Below, one piece after another: positions 55,218 to 63,657 of a DNA stretch of 64,000 bases. The first letter of the stretch is position 1. Each line of letters opens with the position of its first letter. This stretch comes from Catellatospora sp. KI3 (GTDB lineage: Bacteria > Actinomycetota > Actinomycetes > Mycobacteriales > Micromonosporaceae), in NCBI RefSeq assembly GCF_029948125.1, contig NZ_JASAMB010000017.1, positions 124,001-188,000 on the forward strand, given 5' to 3'. The position numbers and the translations under genes are program-made. Below the pieces are notes generated by a model, which had not been told where the DNA came from, did not search any database, and saw nothing but the letters and a program-made list of their open reading frames with translations.

Positions 55218-56483
55218 GTGGCCCTCGTGGTGCAGAAGTACGGCGGTTCGTCGGTCGCCAACGCCGAGCGGATCAAGCGCGTCGCCGAGCGCATCGTGGC
55301 GACCCGCAAGGCCGGCAACGACGTGTGCGTGGTCGTCTCGGCGATGGGCGACACGACGGACGAGCTGATCGACCTGGCTCACCAGGTCAGCCCGCTGCCG
55401 CCCGGTCGCGAGTTCGACATGCTGCTCACCGCGGGTGAGCGCATCTCGATGGCGCTGCTGGCGATGGCGATCCACAACCTGGGCTACGAGGCCCGGTCGT
55501 ACACGGGGTCGCAGGCGGGCGTGATCACCACGTCGACGCACGGCAAGGCGCGCATCATCGACGTGACCCCGGGCCGCCTGCGCGGCGCGCTCGACGAGGG
55601 CGCGATCGTGATCGTGGCGGGCTTCCAGGGCGTGTCCCAGGACACCAAGGACATCACCACGCTCGGCCGGGGCGGCTCGGACACCACCGCGGTGGCGCTG
55701 GCGGCCGCGCTCAAGGCCGACGTGTGCGAGATCTACACCGACGTGGACGGCGTCTACAGCGCCGACCCGCGGATCGTGCCCAACGCCCGCAAGGTCGAGC
55801 AGATCACGTACGAGGAGATGCTCGAACTCGCGGCCAGCGGTGCCAAGATCCTGCACCTGCGCAGCGTGGAGTACGCGCGCCGGTTCGGCCTGAACATCCA
55901 CGTCCGTTCTTCGTACTCGACCAAGACCGGAACCCTCGTCACCGGATCAATGGAGGACCTTTCCGTGGAGCAAGCACTCATCACCGGTGTGGCGCACGAC
56001 CGCAGCGAAGCCAAGATCACGATCGTCTCCGTGCCGGACGAGCCGGGCGAGGCGGCCAACATCTTCCGCGCGCTGGCCGACGCTGAGATCAACATCGACA
56101 TGATCGTGCAGAACGTCTCCACCGAGGCCTCCGGCCGCACCGACATCTCGTTCACGCTGCCCAAGGTCGACGGCCCCACCGCGATGGCCGCGCTGCAGAA
56201 GGTCCAGGAGCGGGTCGGCTTCAAGGGCCTGCTGTACGACGACCACATCGGCAAGATCTCGCTGGTCGGCGCCGGTATGCGCTCCAACCCCGGCGTGACC
56301 GCCACCTTCTGCGAGGCGCTGGCCCGCGCCGGCGTGAACATCGAGATCATCTCCACCTCGGAGATCCGCATCTCGGTCGTCTGCCGCGACACCGACCTCG
56401 ACGAGGCCGTCCGCGCCGTGCACGACGCGTTCGAGCTCGGCGGGTCCGAGGAGGCCGTGGTCTACGCCGGTACCGGCAGGTGA
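55218..56483 (+). CDS. lysC: Aspartate kinase, alpha and beta subunits
   Basis: 421 residues from GTG 55218, with GAGAGGAG upstream. The kinase domain opens [20 protein letters not shown] and has [37 protein letters not shown] and [20 protein letters not shown]. Two ACT domains follow (about 265-335 and 345-415), including [20 protein letters not shown] and [20 protein letters not shown], which bind lysine/threonine. The length and layout match the actinobacterial alpha2-beta2 enzyme, whose beta subunit starts inside the same frame. asd overlaps its stop, forming the lysC-asd operon for lysine, threonine, methionine and diaminopimelate. Confidence 0.96.
   Translation: MALVVQKYGGSSVANAERIKRVAERIVATRKAGNDVCVVVSAMGDTTDELIDLAHQVSPLPPGREFDMLLTAGERISMALLAMAIHNLGYEARSYTGSQAGVITTSTHGKARIIDVTPGRLRGALDEGAIVIVAGFQGVSQDTKDITTLGRGGSDTTAVALAAALKADVCEIYTDVDGVYSADPRIVPNARKVEQITYEEMLELAASGAKILHLRSVEYARRFGLNIHVRSSYSTKTGTLVTGSMEDLSVEQALITGVAHDRSEAKITIVSVPDEPGEAANIFRALADAEINIDMIVQNVSTEASGRTDISFTLPKVDGPTAMAALQKVQERVGFKGLLYDDHIGKISLVGAGMRSNPGVTATFCEALARAGVNIEIISTSEIRISVVCRDTDLDEAVRAVHDAFELGGSEEAVVYAGTGR
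55952..55967 (+). promoter_or_regulatory. Internal ribosome-binding site and start for aspartokinase beta subunit
   Basis: GGAGGA (55952-55957) is spaced 7 bases before GTG 55965, in the lysC frame. The product would begin [20 protein letters not shown] and have 172 residues, containing both ACT domains. This is the size of the known beta subunit in Corynebacterium. Confidence 0.75.
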
Positions 56484-57559
56484 CGGCGGTGCCCACCCCC
56501 GGCAGGCTGCCCACCCTCGCCGTCGTCGGCGCCACCGGCGCCGTCGGCACGGTGATGCTCGACATCCTCAGCCACCGCCGCAACGTGTGGGGCGAGATCC
56601 GCCTCATCGCCTCGGCCCGCTCCGCCGGTCGGCGGCTCATGGTCCGCGGCGAGGAGGTCGAGGTCGTCGCGCTCCGCGAGGAGGCCTTCGACGGCGTCGA
56701 CGTGGCCATGTTCGACGTGCCCGACGAGGTCTCCGCCATCTGGGCGCCGGTCGCGGTGGCGCGCGGCGCGGTCGCGGTCGACAACTCCGGCGCGTTTCGG
56801 ATGGACCCGGACGTGCCCCTGGTCGTGCCCGAGATCAACCCGGAGCAGACGCGCAACCGGCCCAAGGGCATCATCGCCAACGCCAACTGCACGACGCTGG
56901 CGATGATCGTGGCCATCGCGCCCCTGCACAACGCGTACGGGCTCAAGGAGCTCGTGCTCGCGTCGTACCAGGCGGTCTCCGGCGCCGGCCAGTCCGGCGT
57001 CGACGCGCTGCACGACCAGCTCACCAAGGTGGCCGGGGACCGGCTGCTGGGTTCGCGCACCGGCAACGTCCGCCACGCCATCGGCGACGACCTGGGCCCG
57101 TTCGCGGCACCGGTCGCGCTCAACGTGGTGCCGTTCGCCGGTTCGCTCAAGGACGGCGGCTGGTCCAGCGAAGAGTTGAAGATGCGCAACGAGTCCCGCA
57201 AGATCCTCGGGCTGCCCGGCCTGAAGGTCAGCGCGACCTGCGTACGCGTCCCCGTGGTGACCGGCCACTCGGTCGCCGTGCACGCGGTGTTCGGCTCCGA
57301 GGTCGACGCGGCCGACGCGCGCGGGGTGCTGGACAGCGCCCCCGGCGTGATCGTGGTCGACGACCCGGGCGCGGGCGAGTTCCCGATGCCCATCGACGCC
57401 GTCGGCACCGACCCGTCCTGGGTCGGCCGCATCCGCCGGGCCGTCGACGACCCGCGCGCGCTGGACTTCTTCGTGACCGGCGACAACCTCCGCAAGGGCG
57501 CCGCCCTGAACACCGCCCAGATCGCCGAACTCCTCGCGAGCGAGCTCACCGGGCGCTAG
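56480..57559 (+). CDS. asd: Aspartate-semialdehyde dehydrogenase
   Basis: 359 residues from GTG 56480, overlapping the lysC stop by four bases (GTG 56489 is an alternative). The NADP-binding motif [17 protein letters not shown] is at about 14-30. The catalytic Cys137 is in [29 protein letters not shown] and the base His in [16 protein letters not shown] follow. It converts aspartyl phosphate to aspartate semialdehyde directly after LysC. The variant with the Asn-Cys-Thr motif is the gram-positive type. Palindromic repeat copy 4 lies 9 bases after its stop. Confidence 0.96.
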   Translation: MTAVPTPGRLPTLAVVGATGAVGTVMLDILSHRRNVWGEIRLIASARSAGRRLMVRGEEVEVVALREEAFDGVDVAMFDVPDEVSAIWAPVAVARGAVAVDNSGAFRMDPDVPLVVPEINPEQTRNRPKGIIANANCTTLAMIVAIAPLHNAYGLKELVLASYQAVSGAGQSGVDALHDQLTKVAGDRLLGSRTGNVRHAIGDDLGPFAAPVALNVVPFAGSLKDGGWSSEELKMRNESRKILGLPGLKVSATCVRVPVVTGHSVAVHAVFGSEVDAADARGVLDSAPGVIVVDDPGAGEFPMPIDAVGTDPSWVGRIRRAVDDPRALDFFVTGDNLRKGAALNTAQIAELLASELTGR

Positions 57560-57567
57560 GTGGTTGC

Positions 57568-57631
57568 GTGCAGTTTCGGGGAAAGTGCTGGAATCTTGAC
57601 CCGGATTCCTGCAGTTTCCCCGAAACTGCAC
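57568..57631. repeat. Palindromic intergenic repeat, copy 4
   Basis: Left arm GTGCAGTTTCGGGGAAAGTG with C at 57588, right arm GCAGTTTCCCCGAAACTGCA with C at 57631; the arms pair except one position. The spacer keeps GGAATCTTGACCCGGATTCC. It lies between the convergent asd and GGDEF genes. Confidence 0.9.
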
Positions 57632-57650
57632 GCTTTCGACGGCGCGTAAG

Positions 57651-59153
57651 TCAGTCCGCGAGTTGGGCGCCGTTGCGGCCGGCTCGTTTGACCTTGTAGA
57701 GGGCCTGGTCGGCGCGGTACAGCGCCGCCTCAGGGCTCTCCTGCTCGCGCTGCACGGCCACGCCGACGCTGATCGTGCGGCTGGTGGCGCGCGCGGCGGT
57801 CAGCAGCCGCTCCGCGATCAGCATCGCCTCGGCCGCGCTCGGCACGTCGATCACGGCCACGAACTCGTCGCCGCCGACCCGGAACAGCTCGTCGCCCAGC
57901 CGCAGCGCCTGCTGCAACGCCACGGCCATCTGCACCAGCACCCGGTCCCCGGCGGCGTGGCCGAGCGTGTCGTTGACCGTCTTGAACTCGTCGATGTCGA
58001 TCGCCAGCAGGGCGGTCTGGCCCGGCGTCGCCGCGGCCAGCCGGGCGCCGAACGGGCCGCCGTGGCGCAGGCCGGTCAGCGGGTCGGAGTTGGCCTGCCG
58101 GTGCAGCCGCCGCAGCGTGCTGAGCTTCTCCAGGCAGCTGGTGGCCTGCGCCGCCAGCAGCTCCAGCAGGTTGACCATGGCGCTGTCGGGCACTATCGCC
58201 GTCTCGTCCAGCACCACCAGGGCGCCGGTCGACGAGGTGACCGTCGGGGTGCTGGCGCCCAGCGGTACCGCGATCATCGTGCGGACCCCGGCCCCGGTCA
58301 GCGCCTCGAACCCGCGCGCGTCCAGCACCGCCGGATCGCCCAGCGTGTACGACGCGCCGTACCGGCACGCCTCGTCGAGCAGGGCGGACAGCCGCTCGGG
58401 TTCGATCTGGGCCAGCCGGGCGACCAGCGGCCGGTCCCGCGGCTCGGGTGAGCTGGCCGCGATGACCACGCTCATGGACCGCTCGGCCTCGTCCGGCTCG
58501 GCGTCGGCGAGCTCGGGCAGCAGGTCGGGTGCGGGTCGCAGCAGGACGGCGGCGGCCAGCCCGGTCACCTCGCGGGCCGCGCGGCAGGCCCGCAGCAGCA
58601 CCTCGCCGTCGGTCTCGGCGCTGGTCAGCGCGAGCGAGTGGCGCAGCAGCTGCTCGCTGCGGGTCTCGGGCGGCGGTCCGCCGAGTTCGCTGAGCCGGGC
58701 GCCGAGCAGGCGGCCGGACTGGATGATGATCTCTTCCCAGCCGTCCAGCGAGTGCGCCTCGTCCCACTCGGCGTTGAGCACGCCGACCGGGTGGCCGGTG
58801 CGGTCGATGATCGGCGCGCAGATCTCCGCGGTGATGGGCGGCCCGAGCCGGATGTAGTCGGGGTCGTTGGCGACGTCCAGGATCGTGACGGCCTTGCCGC
58901 TGGCGTACACCCGGCCGACCACGCCCCGGCCCAGCGGGACCGCGGAGAACACCTGCCAGGCGCCGCTGGCCGAGACGCAGCGGAGCTGGTCTTTCACGTG
59001 CAGCAGCGCCTCGATGAGTGCCGGGGTGTGCCGGCTGAGCACCGACACGGTGGCACCGCACGCCTCGACCGCACTGCGTGAGGCCCGCAGTGCTGCGGCG
59101 ACATCATCAATGATGCGATTAAGGGGCACGAGGTGGGGTTCCGCTTGATCCAC
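57651..59153 (-). CDS. GAF-GAF-GGDEF protein, probable diguanylate cyclase
   Basis: 500 residues from GTG 59153; TTG 59183 or GTG 59129 are also possible and none has a strong ribosome-binding site, so the start is uncertain. Two GAF-like domains: residues about 35-150 (FSAVPLGRGVVGRVYASGKA, ITAEICAPIIDRTGHPVGVL) and about 165-320 (RTMIAVPLGASTPTVTSSTG). The GGDEF domain (about 345-500) has HRQANSDPLTGLRHGGPFGA, LAIDIDEFKTVNDTLGHAAG and the intact signature FRVGGDEFVAVI. It should make cyclic di-GMP in response to a ligand of the GAF domains. No membrane helix; no EAL partner nearby. Confidence 0.88.
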   Translation of the reverse strand: MDQAEPHLVPLNRIIDDVAAALRASRSAVEACGATVSVLSRHTPALIEALLHVKDQLRCVSASGAWQVFSAVPLGRGVVGRVYASGKAVTILDVANDPDYIRLGPPITAEICAPIIDRTGHPVGVLNAEWDEAHSLDGWEEIIIQSGRLLGARLSELGGPPPETRSEQLLRHSLALTSAETDGEVLLRACRAAREVTGLAAAVLLRPAPDLLPELADAEPDEAERSMSVVIAASSPEPRDRPLVARLAQIEPERLSALLDEACRYGASYTLGDPAVLDARGFEALTGAGVRTMIAVPLGASTPTVTSSTGALVVLDETAIVPDSAMVNLLELLAAQATSCLEKLSTLRRLHRQANSDPLTGLRHGGPFGARLAAATPGQTALLAIDIDEFKTVNDTLGHAAGDRVLVQMAVALQQALRLGDELFRVGGDEFVAVIDVPSAAEAMLIAERLLTAARATSRTISVGVAVQREQESPEAALYRADQALYKVKRAGRNGAQLAD

Positions 59154-59377
59154 TATCCGGGGTAAGGGGCTTACGGCCGCCAAGCTTACTCACGGTGCGC
59201 GAAAAATCGTCGCTTCTGCGAGTGGGCCACGTGGTACGAGCGGCTGGAAGCTGGGAACCTGTTGGCCACCGACGCGGTACGCGATCAGGCTGGCGAGCGA
59301 CGGTACGCCGCCGCCCTCCCGGATGCTGGGAAGGTGAGTTTCGGCACGTCGTCCCACGGCGGGCCCGGGGTGGCACG

Positions 59378-60067
59378 TCAGTCACCGACCGCGGCGGGGG
59401 CGCCGTGCTCGGGTCCGAAGTCCCGCACCGCCGACTCCAGGCCGAGGTTCCGGCCGCCCGGCGCGTACGGACCGGCGGCGCTCGCCCAGGCCGCCAGCTC
59501 GGTCAGCGACCGCCGGCACGTCCAGGTCCTGCCGTCGGCGATCAGGGCGGTGTTCCACCACACCGCCTGCCGCCCGATCAGCTCCCCGAACAGCGGCACG
59601 TCCAGGGCGTGCGTACGCCGGGCCGCCTCGGCGCGTTCGAAGAAGCGCACGAGCAGGTCGGCGTCGATGCGGGGCGACCCGATGCCGTCCGCGTAGACGG
59701 AGGCCCGGGGGTCGCTGCGCAGCTGCTCGCGGGTGACCCGGCGGACCCGCTCGGGGTCGCCCTCCTTGCGCTGCTCGGCGTCGAGCCTGGTCAGGTGGGT
59801 GACGAGCCGCTGCCGGGCCTGCCAAAGGTCGCCGGTCGACAGCTCCTGGTGCAGCGCGAGCGCGCGGTCGACGCGGCGGTCCCGGTTGTCCCGGAGCAGG
59901 GTCGCCGCGGCCAGCCCGAGCGCCGCGACCACGCCGACGGCCTGCACTCCATCGGTCATCGCGCCGTAGGCGTCGCGATCCAGCAGCAGCGCCAGGACGG
60001 TCCAGGCGATAACGGCCGCCAGGACGACGGTGAGGGTGACCCATTTGGCGCGGCGAGTGGCGAACAT
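59378..60067 (-). CDS. Two-helix membrane protein of unknown function
   Basis: 229 residues from ATG 60067. Two N-terminal membrane helices (VTLTVVLAAVIAWTVLALLL and MTDGVQAVGVVAALGLAAAT) are joined by a short loop. A 165-residue cytoplasmic part follows, rich in Arg/Asp/Glu (DNRDRRVDRALALHQELSTG, RLDAEQRKEGDPERVRRVTR, RIDADLLVRFFERAEAARRT, IGRQAVWWNTALIADGRTW). The pattern resembles actinobacterial proteins labelled DUF4760, but I cannot confirm that. The gene stands alone; 300 bases upstream are empty. Confidence 0.72.
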   Translation of the reverse strand: MFATRRAKWVTLTVVLAAVIAWTVLALLLDRDAYGAMTDGVQAVGVVAALGLAAATLLRDNRDRRVDRALALHQELSTGDLWQARQRLVTHLTRLDAEQRKEGDPERVRRVTREQLRSDPRASVYADGIGSPRIDADLLVRFFERAEAARRTHALDVPLFGELIGRQAVWWNTALIADGRTWTCRRSLTELAAWASAAGPYAPGGRNLGLESAVRDFGPEHGAPAAVGD

Positions 60068-60370
60068 CGCCCCATGATGGCAACCGTCCGCAACTGGCCG
60101 ATTCCGTCAGGTAACCGACCGTGTCGGAGGGGGTGAAGGGGGGTGGAGTATCGGAATCCGGTCGGGTCCCGAGCACGCCGGGGACGCTCACCCACCCCCC
60201 GTAGCCGCGCTTTCCCATCAGGGTCGCTGAGTCCGGCTCACTCGTGGGTGTGAAACTAACCCGCGCCTACGACACTGACCCCGGACGTCGCCGGCGGGAC
60301 ACCGGGCAGGGCCCTTTCCCGCCGAGGCTAACCTCTGGTTGCTTCGACATCGGACTCTCCGGAGGTGCCA
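60068..60370. other. Intergenic region between divergent genes
   Basis: About 300 bases without a gene. It should hold two divergent promoters; no consensus boxes are convincing. GGGGGTG/CACCCCCC pairs (60130-60200) could form a stem. Confidence 0.35.
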
Positions 60371-61282
60371 GTGGCCGGCTACCGCAGACTCACCTACAGC
60401 TGCCTCGCGTTCGCCACCTTCGCAGTCTCGGCGGCTGTCGGCGCGACACCGGCGTCGGCCACCGAACCGTCGCCTTCGCCCTCACCGTCCCCGAGCAGCG
60501 TCGCCGTCCCGGCGAGTCCGCCGGCGGCATCACCCACTCCGGCCCGCTGCCCCGGAAAGCTCACCGTGACGGAATCCGCCAGCAGCGCTCCGATCGCCGG
60601 GGTCCCGGAGCAGGCGACGATCTCCGGCACAACCCTCACCAACAGTGGAAACGTCGCGCTGACCGACGTCTCGATCGCGTTCCAGCTGATCGTCATTCCG
60701 TATGACCGCCTGGCGATGCCCCGCGAGGTCTCGCCGATCACGCCCAGCCTGTCCTGGAGCATCGACGGCGGGGCATGGCACCCGGTGCACCTGCAGTGGC
60801 ACTGGGAACCGCAGCCCCCACCGTCGCTGTCGTGGTGGCTCACCGATGAAGAGCGGTTGCCGGCGCTGGCTCCGCACACCCGGCACTCTGTCCGCCTGCG
60901 GATGTCCTTTCGCCAGGGGACCAGGCCGGGCTGGTACGACGCGGACGTGTACTTCGGCGCCACGTGCACGCCGTCGGTGAGCGACCAGGTGAGCTTCTCC
61001 TACGACCCGGCGGTGCGGCAGGACGAACTGCGCCGGTACGCGACGCGTACCCAGGCGCCTGCCTCGCCCCGGGGGTCGCTGCCGCCCTCTCCGCCGCCGT
61101 CCGGGTCCCCCGAACCGCCCCTCGGCCTGGACCGGGCGGAGTCCCCGGAGACACGCCTGGCCGCAGCCCCGGCCGAGGACCGGTCGCGCGGTCCGTGGCT
61201 CGCCGGGGCGGCCGCGGCGATGATGCTGCTCGCGGGTTTCGTCGCGGCGAAGGCGGTACGCGCCCGGCGGCTGCTGCCATGA
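60371..61282 (+). CDS. Secreted surface protein, C-terminally anchored
   Basis: 303 residues from GTG 60371 (GGAGG at 60359-60363 is 7 bases upstream; GTG 60365 is too close). Signal VAGYRRLTYSCLAFATFAVS, cut near TPASA. A Pro/Ser/Ala linker (SPSPSPSPSSVAVPASPPA) is followed by a Cys-containing beta domain (RCPGKLTVTESASSAPIAGV, ALTDVSIAFQLIVIPYDRLA) and another linker rich in Pro. The anchor is GPWLAGAAAAMMLLAGFVAA with KAVRARRLLP behind. Same build as the proteins at 13033, 43690 and 46578. It converges with the sigma-factor gene with 4 bases between stops. Confidence 0.75.
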   Translation: MAGYRRLTYSCLAFATFAVSAAVGATPASATEPSPSPSPSPSSVAVPASPPAASPTPARCPGKLTVTESASSAPIAGVPEQATISGTTLTNSGNVALTDVSIAFQLIVIPYDRLAMPREVSPITPSLSWSIDGGAWHPVHLQWHWEPQPPPSLSWWLTDEERLPALAPHTRHSVRLRMSFRQGTRPGWYDADVYFGATCTPSVSDQVSFSYDPAVRQDELRRYATRTQAPASPRGSLPPSPPPSGSPEPPLGLDRAESPETRLAAAPAEDRSRGPWLAGAAAAMMLLAGFVAAKAVRARRLLP

Positions 61283-61286
61283 CCGG

Positions 61287-62498
61287 TCAGCAGACCGGGT
61301 CCGCCCACGACATGTCGAGTACGCGCAGGCCCCGAGACGCCCAGTAGTAGTCGAAGCTGTCCTCGCGGCCGGAGCTCACCAGGTCGGGGATCGGGTTCGG
61401 GATGGAGGCCGGCAGGCTCGCAGACCCGGCGAGGGTCACCTGAAGCCGGGCGTAGCACTCGCCCGCGGGTCTGCCAGGGGTGGCCACACGCACCGCCGAC
61501 TGGGAGGTCAGCGTCCCGGACGTGGTGGCGTGGCGGGTCAGCTTCGCCGCGGTGGCGGTCGCCCCGACGTAGGTGGCTCGGGTGACCCGCATCCGCATCG
61601 ACGGGCAGGCCGCCTGGAGCTGCGCCGACTTGGCATAGGTGTCCGGCGCCGGGCTCACCAGCAGCATCGTCGCCGCCATGGTGTCGTACGGGCAGGTGGA
61701 GGTGCTGCGGGCGGGGTTCGTGGGCGCGGAGGGTGCCTGAGTGCTCGGCTGGGCGCTCGGCGTGGCGGTGGGGGAGGGCGACGGGGAGGCGGGTGAAGGA
61801 GAGACCCCGGGCGACGGATTGGTGGGTGCCACCCCGGCGCTGATGGGGACCAGCGCACCTGCGGCGAGCGCCAGGGCGCCCACCAGCAGGGCCGTCGCGC
61901 GGGTCGCGTAACGCCGGGTGACGGTGGCGCGCACCGCGGCCACTCCCGGCGGCCGGGTTCGCGCCTGCGCGGCGGACCGCGCCGCCTCCGCGTCGGCACC
62001 GAGGCTCGCGGCGAGCGCGCCGCGACCGCGGTGGAGCCACGCCTTGACCGTGCCCTCCGGCGCCTCCATGAAGGCGGCCACGTCGGTGACGGGCATGTCG
62101 GCGAGGTAGTGCAGCACGATCGCCTGACGCTGGTCCGGGGGCAGCTCTGCCAGGGCTCGAGCCAGGTCGATATCACCGCCGGTGGGCTCGGGCACGTCCG
62201 CCGGCGCCAGGTCGCGCTGCCACAGCCGGACCAGCCGGGTACGCCGCCAGCGGCTGACCGCGAGGTTCCAGGCCACCCGGCGTACCCAGGCTTGCGGATC
62301 GTCATAGCGAGAGATCGTCGACCATCTGCCGAAAGCCCGGCAGAACGCCTCCTGTACGAGGTCCTGCGCCTCGGCGTGACTACCGACGAACGCGTGCAAT
62401 TGGGATGTCAGCGGGCCGAATGCCGCGGAGTAGAACTCCGCGAAATCGAGCTGGCCCTGCACCTGATCTCCCTGGACGAAGGTGGTCGAGTATGGCAT
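61287..62498 (-). CDS. ECF sigma factor (SigE-type) fused to membrane helix and extracellular domain
   Basis: 403 residues from ATG 62498. Sigma region 2 is at about 18-88 (FYSAAFGPLTSQLHAFVGSH, EAQDLVQEAFCRAFGRWSTI, DPQAWVRRVAWNLAVSRWRR) and region 4 at about 108-166 (LAELPPDQRQAIVLHYLADM, VAAFMEAPEGTVKAWLHRGR), both complete as in SigE-family factors of about 170 residues. Instead of ending there, the frame continues with a membrane helix (about 200-222), a Pro/Ser/Thr linker (225-265) and a 135-residue external domain with Cys269, 298, 348 and 403. A tethered sigma factor is unusual; release by proteolysis is an inference. No stop or frameshift separates the parts. Confidence 0.88.
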   Translation of the reverse strand: MPYSTTFVQGDQVQGQLDFAEFYSAAFGPLTSQLHAFVGSHAEAQDLVQEAFCRAFGRWSTISRYDDPQAWVRRVAWNLAVSRWRRTRLVRLWQRDLAPADVPEPTGGDIDLARALAELPPDQRQAIVLHYLADMPVTDVAAFMEAPEGTVKAWLHRGRGALAASLGADAEAARSAAQARTRPPGVAAVRATVTRRYATRATALLVGALALAAGALVPISAGVAPTNPSPGVSPSPASPSPSPTATPSAQPSTQAPSAPTNPARSTSTCPYDTMAATMLLVSPAPDTYAKSAQLQAACPSMRMRVTRATYVGATATAAKLTRHATTSGTLTSQSAVRVATPGRPAGECYARLQVTLAGSASLPASIPNPIPDLVSSGREDSFDYYWASRGLRVLDMSWADPVC

Positions 62499-62503
62499 TA
62501 ACA

Positions 62504-62529
62504 GGCGCGGGGGCTTTCGCCCCCGCGCC
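62504..62529. terminator. GC-rich hairpin before the sigma-factor gene
   Basis: GGCGCGGGGGC and GCCCCCGCGCC pair perfectly around TTTC. It could end transcription from the remnant gene on the minus strand; it lies only 6 bases upstream of the sigma-factor start, so it may also affect that gene's translation. Confidence 0.55.
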
Positions 62530-62535
62530 CCCCCG

Positions 62536-62803
62536 TTATGCCAGAGCCTGCGGAGCCGATGCCGTGAGCCGAGCGGCGCCCGTCGCGGACCGCTCGGAGA
62601 CGACATACGCGGTGACCACCCCAGCGGGCGCCACCGTCCGCAGGTCAGGCACGCCGTCGCCGGTGAAGTCGGTCGCCACCGGCGAGACGTCTGCGTTGAT
62701 CCGCCGGTCGGGCGAGATCAGGTACTGCGTGTACGACACCGGACGCCAGCCGCAGGGTGGCCAGGCGCCAGACGCTCCAGCCGGTGCTGCCCATCCCGTT
62801 CAC
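62536..62803 (-). pseudogene. Remnant of an FG-GAP/VCBS repeat protein
   Basis: The frame ends in VSYTQYLISPDRRINADVSP, then VATDFTGDGVPDLRTVAPAG and VVTAYVVSERSATG before the stop at 62536. DFTGDGVPDL is one typical FG-GAP calcium-binding unit. The frame is open back to a stop at 62804 but has no signal peptide and no proper start (GTG 62739 would give 67 residues). It looks like the C-terminal stump of a longer secreted repeat protein. A short complete gene cannot be excluded. Confidence 0.35.
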
Positions 62804-62950
62804 TGTCATCCCCTTCCGCAGCGGGGGCCGACCGGCTGAGATGAACGGCCTTCGCGCTGCTGTCGGCCTTCACACGCCGACAGCGGGGAAAGGTTGCGAG
62901 AAATGGAGTGACTCAGATCACGATGCGGACGGCGATTGCCCCGAAAAGCG

Positions 62951-62988
62951 TCAAGGGCGGGTCTCCCGTAAGGAAGACCCGCCCTTGA
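62951..62988 (-). terminator. Terminator that would follow tRNA-Pro
   Basis: TCAAGGGCGGGTCT and AGACCCGCCCTTGA are perfect complements around CCCGTAAGGA. It is read on the minus strand, followed by GACGCTTTTCG, and lies 13 bases beyond the tRNA-Pro 3' fragment. Confidence 0.8.
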
Positions 62989-63001
62989 ACTGCACTTACT
63001 T

Positions 63002-63045
63002 TGGTCGGGGTAGCCGGATTTGAACCGACGGCCTCTTCGTCCCGA
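63002..63045 (-). other. Attachment site: 3' fragment of tRNA-Pro(CGG)
   Basis: On the minus strand these 44 bases read TCGGGACGAAGAGGCCGTCG and on through T loop GGTTCAAATCC to TACCCCGACCA, the 3' half of an actinobacterial tRNA-Pro(CGG), from the anticodon to the encoded CCA. The 5' half is missing; the sequence beyond 63047 is unrelated. Integrases of actinomycete elements use such tRNA 3' ends as att cores and leave a fragment at the far end of the element. Confidence 0.75.
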
Positions 63046-63657
63046 ATAACGTCCGAGGCGGCGCAGGTGCTGGTGCTAGTCAGTATCCTGCTGGTCAGGG
63101 CGTTGGGTGCTGTTGGCTGACGAGCGTGTAAATCACTGCCAAGAGCAAGATCGTCTCCCGGATCTCTCCCAGCGGACTGCCGCATGGTTTGATCTACATG
63201 CGACGCGACGGCGGTTTGACTGTTGGCCAGCGTAGGGTTGGGGCCGAAGATTCAGGCCCTGCTGTTTCGGACACGTCAGACGCGATCCGTGACCTTGCTA
63301 AGTCCAAATGATCGCGGACAGCTCGCTGCCACGGGTATTGAACAACTGCAACGAGCGTGAGGCCGGGAATCACGCTTAGTGATAGTCAAATCACTGATGG
63401 TTACATGCAATGGCTTGCATTCAAGTTACCCATCTGAGTTTGAGCTAGGTAGCGTTAGCGAACTGGTAGGGTGCTGCCATCGCGACAGAGCGATGTGGAG
63501 TATCACGACTTGGCGATACGTTACATCGTGCCCCAGCGATTCTTGATCCATTACATAACCTACTCTCATCACATCCCCCGTAGTTGGCGCTGCGTGGGAG
63601 ATCGGATGGCAGTAGGGCACGAAGGTCGACGGCTCAAACCCAGCAAAAGGAGTTCAG
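63046..63657. other. AT-richer DNA inside the presumed integrated element, no clear gene
   Basis: About 610 bases with much lower GC than the rest of the window (AT runs such as CATTACATAACC, TGATAGTCAAATC). A 70-residue plus frame at 63471-63683 has no ribosome-binding site and is not supported. Two palindromes are listed separately. Confidence 0.5.
63378..63420. promoter_or_regulatory. Two operator-like palindromes near the element end
   Basis: AGTGAT-AGTCAA-ATCACT (63378-63395) and ATGCAA-TGGC-TTGCAT (63405-63420) are perfect 6-base inverted repeats, 9 bases apart. Repressor, excisionase or integrase arm-site binding is possible; no protein in the window is known to bind them. Confidence 0.45.
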
